This document shows positions 1 through 6,691 of a DNA stretch of 64,000 nt, piece by piece (the stretch's first letter is position 1; each line of letters begins with the position of its first letter). The DNA comes from Roseburia inulinivorans DSM 16841. Its GTDB lineage: Bacteria; Bacillota; Clostridia; Lachnospirales; Lachnospiraceae. The DNA is taken from NCBI RefSeq assembly GCF_000174195.1, contig NZ_ACFY01000003.1:1-64000 (forward strand). The letters run 5' to 3'. The position numbers were made by a program, and so were the translations under genes. Under the pieces are notes generated by a model. The model worked only from the letters and a program-made list of their open reading frames with translations, was not told the origin of the DNA and ran no database searches.

Positions 1-46
1 TTCCGCTATAATAATCCTACAGTTTTAAGTGTCCCAAAAAAAGGAC

Positions 47-742
47 TTATGAAAGAACACGGCCGAATATTTTGAAGGAACTGTTCTCTGTAACCGGGAT
101 TGGATCATATTTTTTATTCAGTGATATGAGGTAGGTTCCGAGTCTGTTATTCTGAAATTTCTTCACATATGCGTTTCCATCAAGATAGAAGATACCTATT
201 TCGCCATTATCAAGGCATGCTGTCTGTTCAATCCAGATGAGATCCTTATTATGGTATTTAGGTTCCATACTGTCACCATCTACATATACGCCAAATGTGG
301 CAGCCTCCGGAATGTCAGGAGAGGAGAATATCTCATATTCGTCACCATCAAGAAAAGAGCCGGTACCAGCGGAAACGGTATTGTAAAATACTTTTCTTTC
401 CCTGATCACATGGATAGGAATGATCTCTGCCGGTTTATAGTTGCCGGTACTTTCCAGATCGCTGATATATTCAAGCACCTTGTTCATTCCATTTTCATTC
501 AGGTTCCGGAATGGATTAAGAGGACTCTGACCGATAAAATCCGTATAGATATCATAAATTTCGAGTATTTCACATAAGGCAAGAAACTGTCTGGCATTTG
601 GTGTTGCTGTGCCAAGTTCCCAGGCACTGATTGAATTCTGCTTTACATAGATATCATAGTTTTCCAGTTCTTTTGCAAGCTGGCTCTGGTTCAGCTTGTG
701 TTCTTTTCTGTATTTAGCAATGGTCTTTCCTAAATCTTTCAT
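47..742 (-). CDS. XRE-family repressor with S24 (LexA/CI-like) peptidase domain
   Basis: A 231-residue transcriptional repressor of the phage-CI/LexA type. Residues about 1-65 form an XRE helix-turn-helix (QSQLAKEL...SISAWELGTATP). Residues about 115-228 form an S24 self-cleavage domain: an Ala-Gly bond in VSAGTG (A125-G126) is the likely cleavage site, Ser158 in DGDSMEP the nucleophile and Lys194 in YVKKF the general base. In this family RecA filaments trigger autocleavage, so the gene should lose DNA binding after DNA damage. It is divergent from a Y-family polymerase gene, and two perfect inverted repeats lie in the shared intergenic region, which suggests it represses that gene and itself. 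The control role is inferred; the domains are clear. Confidence 0.9.
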   Translation of the reverse strand: MKDLGKTIAKYRKEHKLNQSQLAKELENYDIYVKQNSISAWELGTATPNARQFLALCEILEIYDIYTDFIGQSPLNPFRNLNENGMNKVLEYISDLESTGNYKPAEIIPIHVIRERKVFYNTVSAGTGSFLDGDEYEIFSSPDIPEAATFGVYVDGDSMEPKYHNKDLIWIEQTACLDNGEIGIFYLDGNAYVKKFQNNRLGTYLISLNKKYDPIPVTENSSFKIFGRVLS

Positions 743-763
743 AGTATTATGCCTTTCTAAGTA

Positions 764-780
764 ATCATATCAGGTATGAT
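764..780. promoter_or_regulatory. Inverted repeat, candidate autoregulatory operator of the S24 repressor
   Basis: ATCATA-N5-TATGAT, a perfect 6-5-6 inverted repeat just upstream of the repressor start (742). Its position suits autoregulation; protein binding is inferred. Confidence 0.5.
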
Positions 781-830
781 CTCCCTATGCGGGATATATC
801 AACTTTAGCACAGGAATCCCTAAAAAGCAA

Positions 831-862
831 TTGAAATATCAATAATATTGATAATATATAAT
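831..862 (+). promoter_or_regulatory. Candidate promoter and operator of the Y-family polymerase gene
   Basis: TATCAAT-AAT-ATTGATA (837-853) is a perfect 7-3-7 inverted repeat. It sits between a TTGAAA -35-like hexamer (831-836) and AT-rich -10 candidates (TATATA 855-860 or TATAAT 857-862). A dimer bound here would block RNA polymerase, as expected of a damage-relieved operator for the divergent S24 repressor. The promoter assignment is less certain than the palindrome, because the spacer would be 18 or 20 bp. Confidence 0.55.
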
Positions 863-953
863 AAAGTACCATTGAATAGCAATATAAAAAGTATTATATT
901 ATGCCATGTAGACGGATGGCATATCATCCGGCAGCAGGAAAGAAGGTGATTCA

Positions 954-2243
954 GTGAACCGGACAATACTGCATAGTGATTGTAACTGTTTTTATGCATC
1001 AGTAGAGCTTCTGCATCATCCGGAGCTTCGGGGAAAGCCTGTAGCAGTAGGAGGTGATCCTGAGGCGAGACATGGAATTGTGCTGACCGCTGATTATACG
1101 GCCAAGAGATATGGTGTAAAAACCGGAATGGCATTATGGCAGGCAAAACAGGTATGCCCGGACATAACATTTCTTCCCCCAAGGATGGACCTGTATCTCA
1201 GATTTTCCAGAATGGCACAGGAAGTTTATGCTGACTATACAGATAAGAGGGAACCATACGGAATTGATGAGTCCTGGCTGGACGTGACAGACAGTGCAAC
1301 TCTCAAGGGAGACGGATTTCACATTGCACAGGAAATAAGCAGCAGGATGAAAAAAGAACTTGGCATTACGGTGAGCGTGGGTGTGTCGTTCAACAAGATA
1401 TTCGCCAAGCTTGGATCTGATTATAAGAAGCCGGATGCCATTACTACTATGTATGAGGATGAGTTTCAGAGAAAAGCTTGGTGTCTTCCAGTTTCTGATC
1501 TGTTATATGTGGGAAATGCAACGAATAAAAAGTTATATAGCATGGGAATCCGGACTATCGGAGATCTGGCAAAATCTGATGAAACCCTGCTGGTCAGAAA
1601 ACTTGGCAAGATGGGAAGTATTCTGTGGGCTTTTGCTAATGGATATGATGAATCTCCGGTAAAGCTGGAAAACACATCAGCTCCGGTCAAGTCCGTAGGC
1701 AACAGTACAACAACGCCCAGGGGTATGGAAACAGATGAAGATGTCAAGATTGTGTTATACATTCTGGCAGAAAGTGTAGCGGCAAGACTCCGGGAGAATG
1801 GGTTCCGGTGCCGGACTGTTGAGATCAGTGTCCGTGACAAAGAACTGTTTCATTTTTCAAAACAGGTAAAGTTGCAGAATGCGAGCAATATTACCAAAGA
1901 GATTGCAGAGGCTGGATACAGGTTATACAAAGACAACTACAGACTATCGGCGGATGATAAGGAACTGAAAAGCAGCCGGCCAGAGTTTTTTCAAAAGCCA
2001 CTGCGGAGCATAGGAATACGTGGAACGGATCTTGTGACAGATTATTTCTGGGAGCAGCTGGACATGTTCATGGATCCTCAGGCAAGAGAAAAACAGATGA
2101 AAATGGATGAGACGGTTGATATTATCCGCAAAAGATTTGGATTTTACAGTGTCCAGAGAGGGCTTATGTACCGTGACAGAATACTGTCAGCATGTGATAC
2201 AAAGTCTGATCATACGGTACATCCGCATGGGTACTTTGGATAG
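954..2243 (+). CDS. dinB: Y-family DNA polymerase (DinB/UmuC-like, Pol IV type)
   Basis: A 429-residue translesion polymerase. The palm carries the metal-binding carboxylates Asp9 (HSDCNCFYAS) and Asp105-Glu106 (YGIDESWLD). Fingers, thumb and little-finger regions follow, and QLDMF near residue 368 matches the beta-clamp-binding pentapeptide consensus. It starts at GTG 954, behind AGAAGGTG. It replicates past damaged bases at low fidelity and works with the sliding clamp. It lies next to an S24 repressor and is followed by a small ORF, an arrangement like mobile SOS mutagenesis cassettes. It may be a second, accessory polymerase of this type beside a chromosomal dinB elsewhere. It ends with a poorly conserved tail of about 40 residues. 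Confidence 0.92.
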   Translation: MNRTILHSDCNCFYASVELLHHPELRGKPVAVGGDPEARHGIVLTADYTAKRYGVKTGMALWQAKQVCPDITFLPPRMDLYLRFSRMAQEVYADYTDKREPYGIDESWLDVTDSATLKGDGFHIAQEISSRMKKELGITVSVGVSFNKIFAKLGSDYKKPDAITTMYEDEFQRKAWCLPVSDLLYVGNATNKKLYSMGIRTIGDLAKSDETLLVRKLGKMGSILWAFANGYDESPVKLENTSAPVKSVGNSTTTPRGMETDEDVKIVLYILAESVAARLRENGFRCRTVEISVRDKELFHFSKQVKLQNASNITKEIAEAGYRLYKDNYRLSADDKELKSSRPEFFQKPLRSIGIRGTDLVTDYFWEQLDMFMDPQAREKQMKMDETVDIIRKRFGFYSVQRGLMYRDRILSACDTKSDHTVHPHGYFG

Positions 2244-2263
2244 ACAGGAGGGATTGAACTATT

Positions 2264-2506
2264 ATGGAAAGCAGCAAGGTATATGTAAATGTCATGGCTG
2301 AATTTACAAATGACGGAAGGCTTCTACCAAGGAGCTTTATCTGGAAGGATGGTCATGTATATGAGATTCAGAAAGTAACAGATGTAAGAAGAGCGGCAAG
2401 CCTGAAAGCAGGCGGAGCCGGAATACGTTATACCTGTATTGTTGACGGAAAAGAGAGCCATCTTTTCTATGAGGACAACAATATGTGGTTTATGGAGGAG
2501 AGATAG
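2264..2506 (+). CDS. Small conserved protein linked to the Y-family polymerase
   Basis: An 80-residue protein beginning 20 bp after the polymerase gene, with GGAGGG as ribosome site, so probably in the same transcript. It has alternating beta-strand-like segments (VNVMAEF, RSFIWKDGHVYEI, IRYTCIVDGKESHLFYED) and ends in WFMEER, giving a small all-beta look. I do not recognise a named family with confidence. Small ORFs after Y-family polymerases are common in Firmicutes (YolD-like and others) and may modulate the polymerase; that role is an inference from position only. Confidence 0.7.
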   Translation: MESSKVYVNVMAEFTNDGRLLPRSFIWKDGHVYEIQKVTDVRRAASLKAGGAGIRYTCIVDGKESHLFYEDNNMWFMEER

Positions 2507-2858
2507 TTTATTTAATGGTGTTATACCAGTCGAAAAGATCAGCAAGAAGGTCACAGGATGAATGGTGCGGACTTTGGCACATCGGAACTCATTTATTCAG
2601 AGAATATAATCATCAATGGTTTTCATTTCCCTTATCCGTTGAATGGTAGTAATAACATACAGAACAGGTACAGAATATAGGAAAATATCCCCATAATCTG
2701 TCCTTGGTACAAATAATAAAAAAATACTGATATGTGTTGGGTGTCTGGTATTATCTGGGAAAAATCACGCTAATATGTCCAAAATCTTCCACATATTACT
2801 CGGTTCTGATCTATAGAAGAAAATAGTATTCTATTATGGATGAAATGGAAGGAGTAAT
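2507..2858. other. Intergenic stretch with a doubtful 44-codon ORF
   Basis: No gene can be supported here. An open frame from ATG 2515 to TAG 2649 encodes 44 residues rich in Trp and His, but it lacks a well-placed ribosome site and resembles no family I know. The rest is AT-rich, with no convincing terminator hairpin. AAGGAG before 2859 serves the next gene. Confidence 0.4.
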
Positions 2859-3203
2859 ATGTCGAACGATAACGATAAAGACCAGGAATATCAAAAGAAT
2901 ATGGGTAAACGTCTGAGAAAGATACGAAAAGAGAATGCACTGTCTCAGGATGATGTTGCGGATGCTCTTGGTATATGCACAAAGCAGTATCAGAGCATTA
3001 ATACACAATGGATGCTGAATAGGATAAATTATGTTTTGGTGATCAAAATGGAATCCGCAATTATCGAATCAGATGTGCGTTTATCGACTGAGAGGGTGAC
3101 AAAATTTAAAATATCGAAGGAAACGGTGACAAAATTGCAAATATCGAAGAAAACGGTGTCAAAATTTCATGTGGCGGCAGACAGGAAATCCAATTATAAT
3201 TAA
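2859..3203 (+). pseudogene. Truncated XRE helix-turn-helix gene fused to repeat DNA
   Basis: The first 50 or so residues are a normal XRE helix-turn-helix start (MGKRLRKIRKENALSQDDVADALGI...). The domain then breaks off after TKQYQ, where the conserved continuation (Y-E-x-G type) is missing. The rest is unrelated sequence, ending in three copies of a 10-residue motif like VTKFKISKET encoded by 30-bp tandem repeats. AAGGAG precedes the ATG. I read it as a regulator gene cut by an insertion or deletion whose frame happens to stay open; whether any product is made is unknown. Confidence 0.6.
3091..3180 (+). repeat. Three 30-bp tandem repeats
   Basis: Three consecutive 30-bp units (3091-3120, 3121-3150, 3151-3180), each holding GGTGACAAAATT or GGTGTCAAAATT followed by an ATCGAAG block. 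Copies differ at a few bases. Such multiple sub-repeats resemble the ends of IS21-type insertion sequences, but no transposase is present, so this could be a solo end or an unrelated array. Confidence 0.6.
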
Positions 3204-3232
3204 CAATAAAGATAGAAAGCGAGGACAACATC

Positions 3233-3433
3233 ATGAAAAAGATTATTAGAAACCGGATCAAGTGTAAAAAATGTGGTGAGATCATTGAAAGTACCAGCAG
3301 ACATGACTTTAAATTCTGTAAATGCGGTGCGGTCGCTGTCGATGGCGGAAAAGATTACCTTCGAAGAGTCGGAAATAAAGACGATTATGAAGAACTGATC
3401 GAGTACGAAGGCAGAGATGATGACGAAGAGTGA
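3233..3433 (+). CDS. Small zinc-ribbon protein (DUF7695-like)
   Basis: A 66-residue protein with two Cys pairs typical of a zinc ribbon: KCKKCGE near residues 11-17 and FKFCKCGAVAVDGG near 28-41. The tail is very acidic (EYEGRDDDEE). It matches a short Lachnospiraceae family that I recall as DUF7695; its function is unknown. A GCGAGGA-like ribosome site precedes the ATG. It leads a run of same-strand genes ending in a PARG-like hydrolase, and its last 17 bp overlap the next small ORF, which suggests translational coupling. Confidence 0.75.
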   Translation: MKKIIRNRIKCKKCGEIIESTSRHDFKFCKCGAVAVDGGKDYLRRVGNKDDYEELIEYEGRDDDEE

Positions 3434-3581
3434 GAATCTGAGGTTTGTTATGGATGAAACCGGGAGACCTTATGAACCAGTCGAGCCTGAGTATGAGAGA
3501 GCGGTACAGGAGACACCGGAATCGCTGGCATTTGAGGAAGAGTTGATTCAAAGGTTTAGATTACAAGACGGTAAGAAATAA
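3417..3581 (+). CDS. Short ORF of 54 residues overlapping the zinc-ribbon gene
   Basis: Starts at ATG 3417 within the end of the zinc-ribbon gene and stops at 3581, 17 bp before the metallophosphoesterase gene. The product is acidic, with VMDETGRPYEPVEPEYE and a predicted C-terminal helix. I do not recognise it. The tight overlap and the spacing to the next ribosome site argue for a real gene; the small size argues for caution. Confidence 0.5.
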   Translation: MMTKSENLRFVMDETGRPYEPVEPEYERAVQETPESLAFEEELIQRFRLQDGKK

Positions 3582-3598
3582 ATTGAGGGAGGCGCATC

Positions 3599-4141
3599 AT
3601 GAATTTATATATTAGCGATCTGCATTTCGGACATAAAAATGTAATACTATTTGAGCACCGACCGTTTTCAGATGTCGACACGATGGATCACTGCCTGATT
3701 CAGCTGTGGAATTCAAGAGTGTCCGCAGATGATGATGTTTATATCGTGGGCGACTTCTGTTACCGGTCAGGACGGACACCGGACTGGTACTTAAGACAAC
3801 TCAAGGGTCATAAGCATTTGATTATCGGAAACCATGACAAGGCGACACTGGATTGCGAAAACGCTGCAAAGTACCTTGAGAGCGTTGAAAAAATGCAGCA
3901 TGTCACAGCCGAAGACAAGCAGATCTGCCTGTGTCATTATCCATTGGCAGAATGGTATAAGAGCCGTCATGGATCATGGCTGATTTATGGGCACATCCAT
4001 GGGGCACGGGATGAGGTGTATGAGTTTATGAAAACGAGAGAGCGTGCCTTAAATGCCGGTGCCTGCATAAACAATTACACTCCGGTATCGTTCAATGAAT
4101 TGGTGCGGAACAATAAAGCATTTCAGGAAAAGGATTCATAA
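3599..4141 (+). CDS. Calcineurin-like metallophosphoesterase
   Basis: A 180-residue phosphoesterase with the complete family motif set: DLHFGH (Asp7, His9), GDFCYR, GNHD, CHYPLAEW and GHIHG, which together bind two metals. No signal peptide or membrane segment, so it is cytoplasmic. Small stand-alone members act on nucleotides, cyclic phosphates or phosphoproteins; the substrate cannot be read from sequence. GAGGGAGG sits 9 bp before the ATG. The next gene, 23 bp on, is an ADP-ribose-type glycohydrolase, so a nucleotide-ADP-ribose or NAD-derived substrate is a reasonable guess. Confidence 0.85.
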   Translation: MNLYISDLHFGHKNVILFEHRPFSDVDTMDHCLIQLWNSRVSADDDVYIVGDFCYRSGRTPDWYLRQLKGHKHLIIGNHDKATLDCENAAKYLESVEKMQHVTAEDKQICLCHYPLAEWYKSRHGSWLIYGHIHGARDEVYEFMKTRERALNAGACINNYTPVSFNELVRNNKAFQEKDS

Positions 4142-4164
4142 AATCGTAGAAAGAAGGATTTACA

Positions 4165-5013
4165 ATGGGAAGAACAGAGAATATCAATGTATTTCAGGAC
4201 ACAATGAACCTGTGCAAAAACAATGACAGAATCCGGGAATCTGTTCATAACTCTGCAGAAGGTCAGAAATTGATTTTGGAAGAGGATGCGATTGTAGAGT
4301 CAGACAAGAACCGATATAAAGAGAAAGCACGGATCACAGTATCGGCAAAGAGAACTTTTGAAGCAGCATCAAGATATAAGAATACGAAAACAGCAGTACA
4401 CAATTTTGCATCGGCTTCGAATCCGGGTGGCGGAGTGGAGCGTGGTGCAAATGCTCAGGAAGAGTGCTTATGCAGATGTTCCGGGTTGTTTAAGTGCTTG
4501 AATGCTCCGGATGCGTGGAGTGGATTCTACATGGCACACCGGGCAGAACATAATCCAATCCACAATGATGATATCATTTACACGCCAGACGTTTTGGTTT
4601 TCAAGAGCGATACCGTAAAGCCGGAGCTGATGGATGAAGCGGACTGGTATACCGTTGATGTTATCACGTGTGCGGCTCCGAACTTAAGAGAGAAACCAAG
4701 CAATGCCTTTAATACAGGAGACGGAAAAGATGCGATCAAGATTACAGATAAAGAGCTGCTGGCGATTCATAAAAAACGGCTTCGGAGGATTCTGGATGTG
4801 GCTTTGAACAATAAAGTTGAAACGATTGTTCTCGGTGCGTTTGGATGCGGGGCTTTCATGAATAATCCAAATGTAGTCGCACAGGCATCCAAAAATGTTT
4901 TGAACGAATATTTGTATGCGTTTAAGAATATTGAGTTCGCAGTATACTGTAGTCCGAAGGATGACATAAATTATAGGATATTTGATGGGGTACTTAAACC
5001 ATACACAAAATAA
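4165..5013 (+). CDS. TIGR02452-type microbial PARG-like hydrolase
   Basis: A 282-residue protein of the bacterial poly(ADP-ribose) glycohydrolase group (DUF2263/TIGR02452, macrodomain fold). The signature is NPGGGVERGANAQEE (residues about 88-102), which fits the GGG-X6-QEE catalytic loop. A later GAFGCGAFMNNP segment matches the macrodomain phosphate-binding turn. These enzymes cleave ADP-ribose from proteins or poly(ADP-ribose). GAAAGAAGG precedes the ATG. It sits in an accessory block, so it may reverse or counter an ADP-ribosylating toxin or take part in phage defence; no ADP-ribosyltransferase lies in the window. Confidence 0.85.
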   Translation: MGRTENINVFQDTMNLCKNNDRIRESVHNSAEGQKLILEEDAIVESDKNRYKEKARITVSAKRTFEAASRYKNTKTAVHNFASASNPGGGVERGANAQEECLCRCSGLFKCLNAPDAWSGFYMAHRAEHNPIHNDDIIYTPDVLVFKSDTVKPELMDEADWYTVDVITCAAPNLREKPSNAFNTGDGKDAIKITDKELLAIHKKRLRRILDVALNNKVETIVLGAFGCGAFMNNPNVVAQASKNVLNEYLYAFKNIEFAVYCSPKDDINYRIFDGVLKPYTK

Positions 5014-5034
5014 GAAAATAATCATTTGTAATAA

Positions 5035-5124
5035 AAACAGGTTCTTGATGTTTATGACAATAAGTATGGTGATGTCTACCTTGAAGTGCAGCATAATTCG
5101 TTTATGCTGGTGGAGAAATCATGA
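5035..5124 (+). pseudogene. Gene remnant, C-terminal fragment
   Basis: An open frame of 29 codons without a start, reading KQVLDVYDNKYGDVYLEVQ and ending MLVEKS-stop. It looks protein-like but I cannot assign it. It is probably the tail of a deleted gene. Confidence 0.35.
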
Positions 5125-5225
5125 GTGGAGACGAAATAGGGCTATGTGAACATGATTAGTCTATTAAGTTGCTTATGATAAAATGGAAGGAAAAGCAAAA
5201 TTTGTTAATATAGTGTATATTTTTA

Positions 5226-5254
5226 TTGTATACAAAACATAATTATGCTATAAT
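5226..5254 (+). promoter_or_regulatory. Promoter of the toxin-antitoxin pair with overlapping palindrome
   Basis: TTGTAT (5226-5231), a 17-bp spacer and TATAAT (5249-5254). A perfect 10-bp palindrome, TTGTATACAA (5226-5235), covers the -35 box. Phd/YefM antitoxins repress their own promoters through short palindromes like TGTACA, so this is a likely operator. Confidence 0.7.
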
Positions 5255-5280
5255 TGTGCCGAAGAAAGGAGCGAAAAATC

Positions 5281-5544
5281 ATGCCAATTATTATGCCTAT
5301 TAAAGATTTAAGAAATACAACTGAGATTTCCAATATTGCACACAAGGAGCAGGAGCCTATTTTTATTACCAAAAATGGATATAGTGATTTGGTTGTAATG
5401 AGCAGTGAACTTTATGATAAATTTGCAAGCACAAATCGCATTGACCAAGCAATTTTTGAATCTGAGCAGGAAATTGCTAACGGTGCAGAAGCAGCTGATG
5501 CAGAAGTAGTTTTTGCAGAATTGGAGAAAAAACATTTTGGATAA
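5281..5544 (+). CDS. Type II antitoxin, Phd/YefM family
   Basis: An 87-residue antitoxin. The N-terminal half has the Phd/YefM pattern (PIKDLRNTTEISNIAHKEQE, then PIFITKNGYSDLVVMS), which forms the DNA-binding dimer. The C-terminal half (NRIDQAIFESEQEIANGAEA...) is the acidic toxin-wrapping tail. I chose ATG 5281 because AAAGGAG lies 9 bp upstream; an upstream start at 5254 would fall on the -10 box. It is followed by the toxin with an 8-bp overlap. It should neutralise the toxin and repress the promoter. Confidence 0.88.
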   Translation: MPIIMPIKDLRNTTEISNIAHKEQEPIFITKNGYSDLVVMSSELYDKFASTNRIDQAIFESEQEIANGAEAADAEVVFAELEKKHFG

Positions 5545-5839
5545 ATACAAGGTAAAAGTTAACCCCAGAGCAATCAGTGAATTAGATCGGATTTACAAGT
5601 ATATAGCAGATGATAAATTGTCTCCTCAAAATGCCAGAGGACAAGTTGACCGAATTAAGAAAGCTGTTTTGAACTTAGATACGTTTCCACAATCTCACCA
5701 AGAACGAAATGAAGGTAGATATGCCGGAAAAGGCTACCGACAGTTGTTGATTGATAATTATGTTGTCATTTTCCGCATTGATGAGTTACACAAAACTGTT
5801 TATGTGGTAACAATACAGTATCAAGGACGAAATTTATAG
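5537..5839 (+). CDS. Type II toxin, RelE/ParE superfamily
   Basis: A toxin of about 100 residues of the RelE/ParE fold: YKVKVNPRAISELDRIYKYI at the N-terminus, GRYAGKGYRQLLIDNYVVIF in the middle and VYVVTIQYQGRNL at the C-terminus. I favour TTG 5537, overlapping the antitoxin stop, because GGAG lies 10 bp before it inside the antitoxin gene; ATG 5513 is possible but has no ribosome site. Members either cut mRNA on ribosomes or poison gyrase; the sequence alone does not decide. The overlap ensures antitoxin-first translation. Confidence 0.85.
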   Translation: MDKYKVKVNPRAISELDRIYKYIADDKLSPQNARGQVDRIKKAVLNLDTFPQSHQERNEGRYAGKGYRQLLIDNYVVIFRIDELHKTVYVVTIQYQGRNL

Positions 5840-5844
5840 AATAA

Positions 5845-5997
5845 GCGCCAAATGACGTACAAGGCATTGAAGAAAAAGCTACAGAAAAATTCATTTTGAA
5901 TATGCATAAAAAAGGTTATACATTAGATCAGATCGCAGACGTTGCAGAAACAAACGTGGCTGCTATGGAAGCAGTCATTAAGAAGAAAAAGCCGTAA
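5845..5997 (+). pseudogene. C-terminal remnant of an Rpn/PD-(D/E)XK nuclease-family transposase protein
   Basis: About 50 codons with no start, reading EEKATEKFILNMHKKGYTL then DQIADVAETNVAAMEAVI and a Lys-rich end. This matches the C-terminal helix pair of Rpn-type (recombination-promoting nuclease) proteins common in Clostridia. The catalytic nuclease part is gone. It shows that mobile DNA has decayed beside the tRNA. Confidence 0.6.
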
Positions 5998-6040
5998 ACC
6001 TTTGATTTTTCAATGAAAATCGCATGTTTACGGCTCTTTT
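5988..6040. terminator. Bidirectional terminator between the Rpn remnant and tRNA-Leu
   Basis: GCCGTAAAC (5991-5999) pairs with GTTTACGGC (6026-6034), with an inner GATTTT/AAAATC stem. A-rich and T-rich flanks on both sides allow it to end transcription from both strands. Confidence 0.75.
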
Positions 6041-6047
6041 GTGTTAG

Positions 6048-6130
6048 TGCAGGAGATGGGACTTGAACCCACACACTGTTGCCAGCGTCAGATTTTGAGT
6101 CTGATGCGTCTGCCATTCCGCCACTCCTGC
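6048..6130 (-). tRNA. tRNA-Leu (anticodon CAA)
   Basis: On the minus strand the sequence folds as a type II tRNA of 83 nt. The acceptor stem is GCAGGAG/CTCCTGC with A as discriminator, the anticodon stem TCAGA/TCTGA has loop CTCAAAA (anticodon CAA), a long variable arm is present, and the T-arm has loop TTCAAGT. CCA is not encoded. It reads UUG codons. Its 3' end faces the accessory block at positions 1-6,000. Confidence 0.95.
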
Positions 6131-6431
6131 GTCTTATAAACTTCTTGAACAAAATCGCTCAAGCAAGAAATATCTTATCATACTCAAAGACAGATTGCAA
6201 GAAATTTTTTTGATTCCTGCAAGAATTATTTTATCCATTATTTTATCCGTATTTTAGAAATGAAAAACGTATTATGAAAAATAATGATTTTCAGGCTTTT
6301 TTGTTGACGAAAGTTATCATATATGATAACTTAATAACATGTGAAAAAAGAATTACAGTAAAAAAAGCAATGAACGAATAAGCAGAAAATCATTGCAGCA
6401 AAAGAAAGAGCGAATGCAGGAGGGCGTCAGT
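6131..6431. other. Intergenic region with tRNA promoter and palindromic operator
   Basis: Holds a minus-strand promoter for tRNA-Leu (TTGCAA at 6195-6200 and TAAGAT at 6172-6177, 17 bp apart) and, further on, a 22-bp palindrome before the XRE gene. A-rich sequence lies between them. No ORF is supported. Confidence 0.5.
6304..6332 (+). promoter_or_regulatory. 22-bp perfect palindrome over a candidate promoter
   Basis: A -35-like TTGACG (6304-6309) is followed by a perfect 22-bp palindrome at 6311-6332 (core TTATCATATATGATAA). It would cover the spacer and -10 region. It probably binds the XRE protein encoded at 6432, giving autoregulation. Confidence 0.6.
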
Positions 6432-6674
6432 TTGGCTCAGGGAGAAAAGAAACATCTTGCAGGTCAACAGCTTACCCCCCGGTATGAAGTGGTCCAGCAG
6501 TTGAAGGATGCAAGAAAAGCGCAGGATATGACACAGGAAGTGTTGGCGGAGCGTGTGGGAACGAAAAAGTCTAATATTTCCAGATTTGAGAGCGGCAAAT
6601 ATAATCCAAGCCTTGATTTCCTGATCAAGGTGGCAGGAAGTCTTGGAAAACAGGTACAGATCAGGATTAAGTGA
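6432..6674 (+). CDS. XRE helix-turn-helix protein, HigA-like orphan antitoxin
   Basis: An 80-residue protein with a C-terminal XRE domain: RYEVVQQLKDARKAQDMTQE, then VLAERVGTKKSNISRFESGK and LIKVAGSLGKQVQIRIK. This is the layout of HigA-type antitoxins. I chose TTG 6432 because AGGAGGG lies 7 bp upstream; in-frame upstream starts (TTG 6393, ATG 6414) lack good ribosome sites. No HigB/RelE toxin gene lies beside it, which is unusual, so it is an orphan or a plain regulator. The following gene overlaps or abuts it. Confidence 0.75.
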   Translation: MAQGEKKHLAGQQLTPRYEVVQQLKDARKAQDMTQEVLAERVGTKKSNISRFESGKYNPSLDFLIKVAGSLGKQVQIRIK

Positions 6675-6691
6675 AGAAGGAGTTTTATGTT

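Noticed and set aside
820..1182. Minus-strand ORF of 120 residues at the polymerase start
   Set aside because: Overlaps the polymerase coding region and its operator region; no ribosome site and no protein-like pattern.
2515..2649. 44-residue ORF after the small protein gene
   Set aside because: Weak ribosome site and no recognisable family; kept only as a note on the intergenic stretch.
5928..6152. Minus-strand ORF reading RRSGGMADASDSKSDAGNSV
   Set aside because: It is the translation of tRNA-Leu; the RNA gene explains it.
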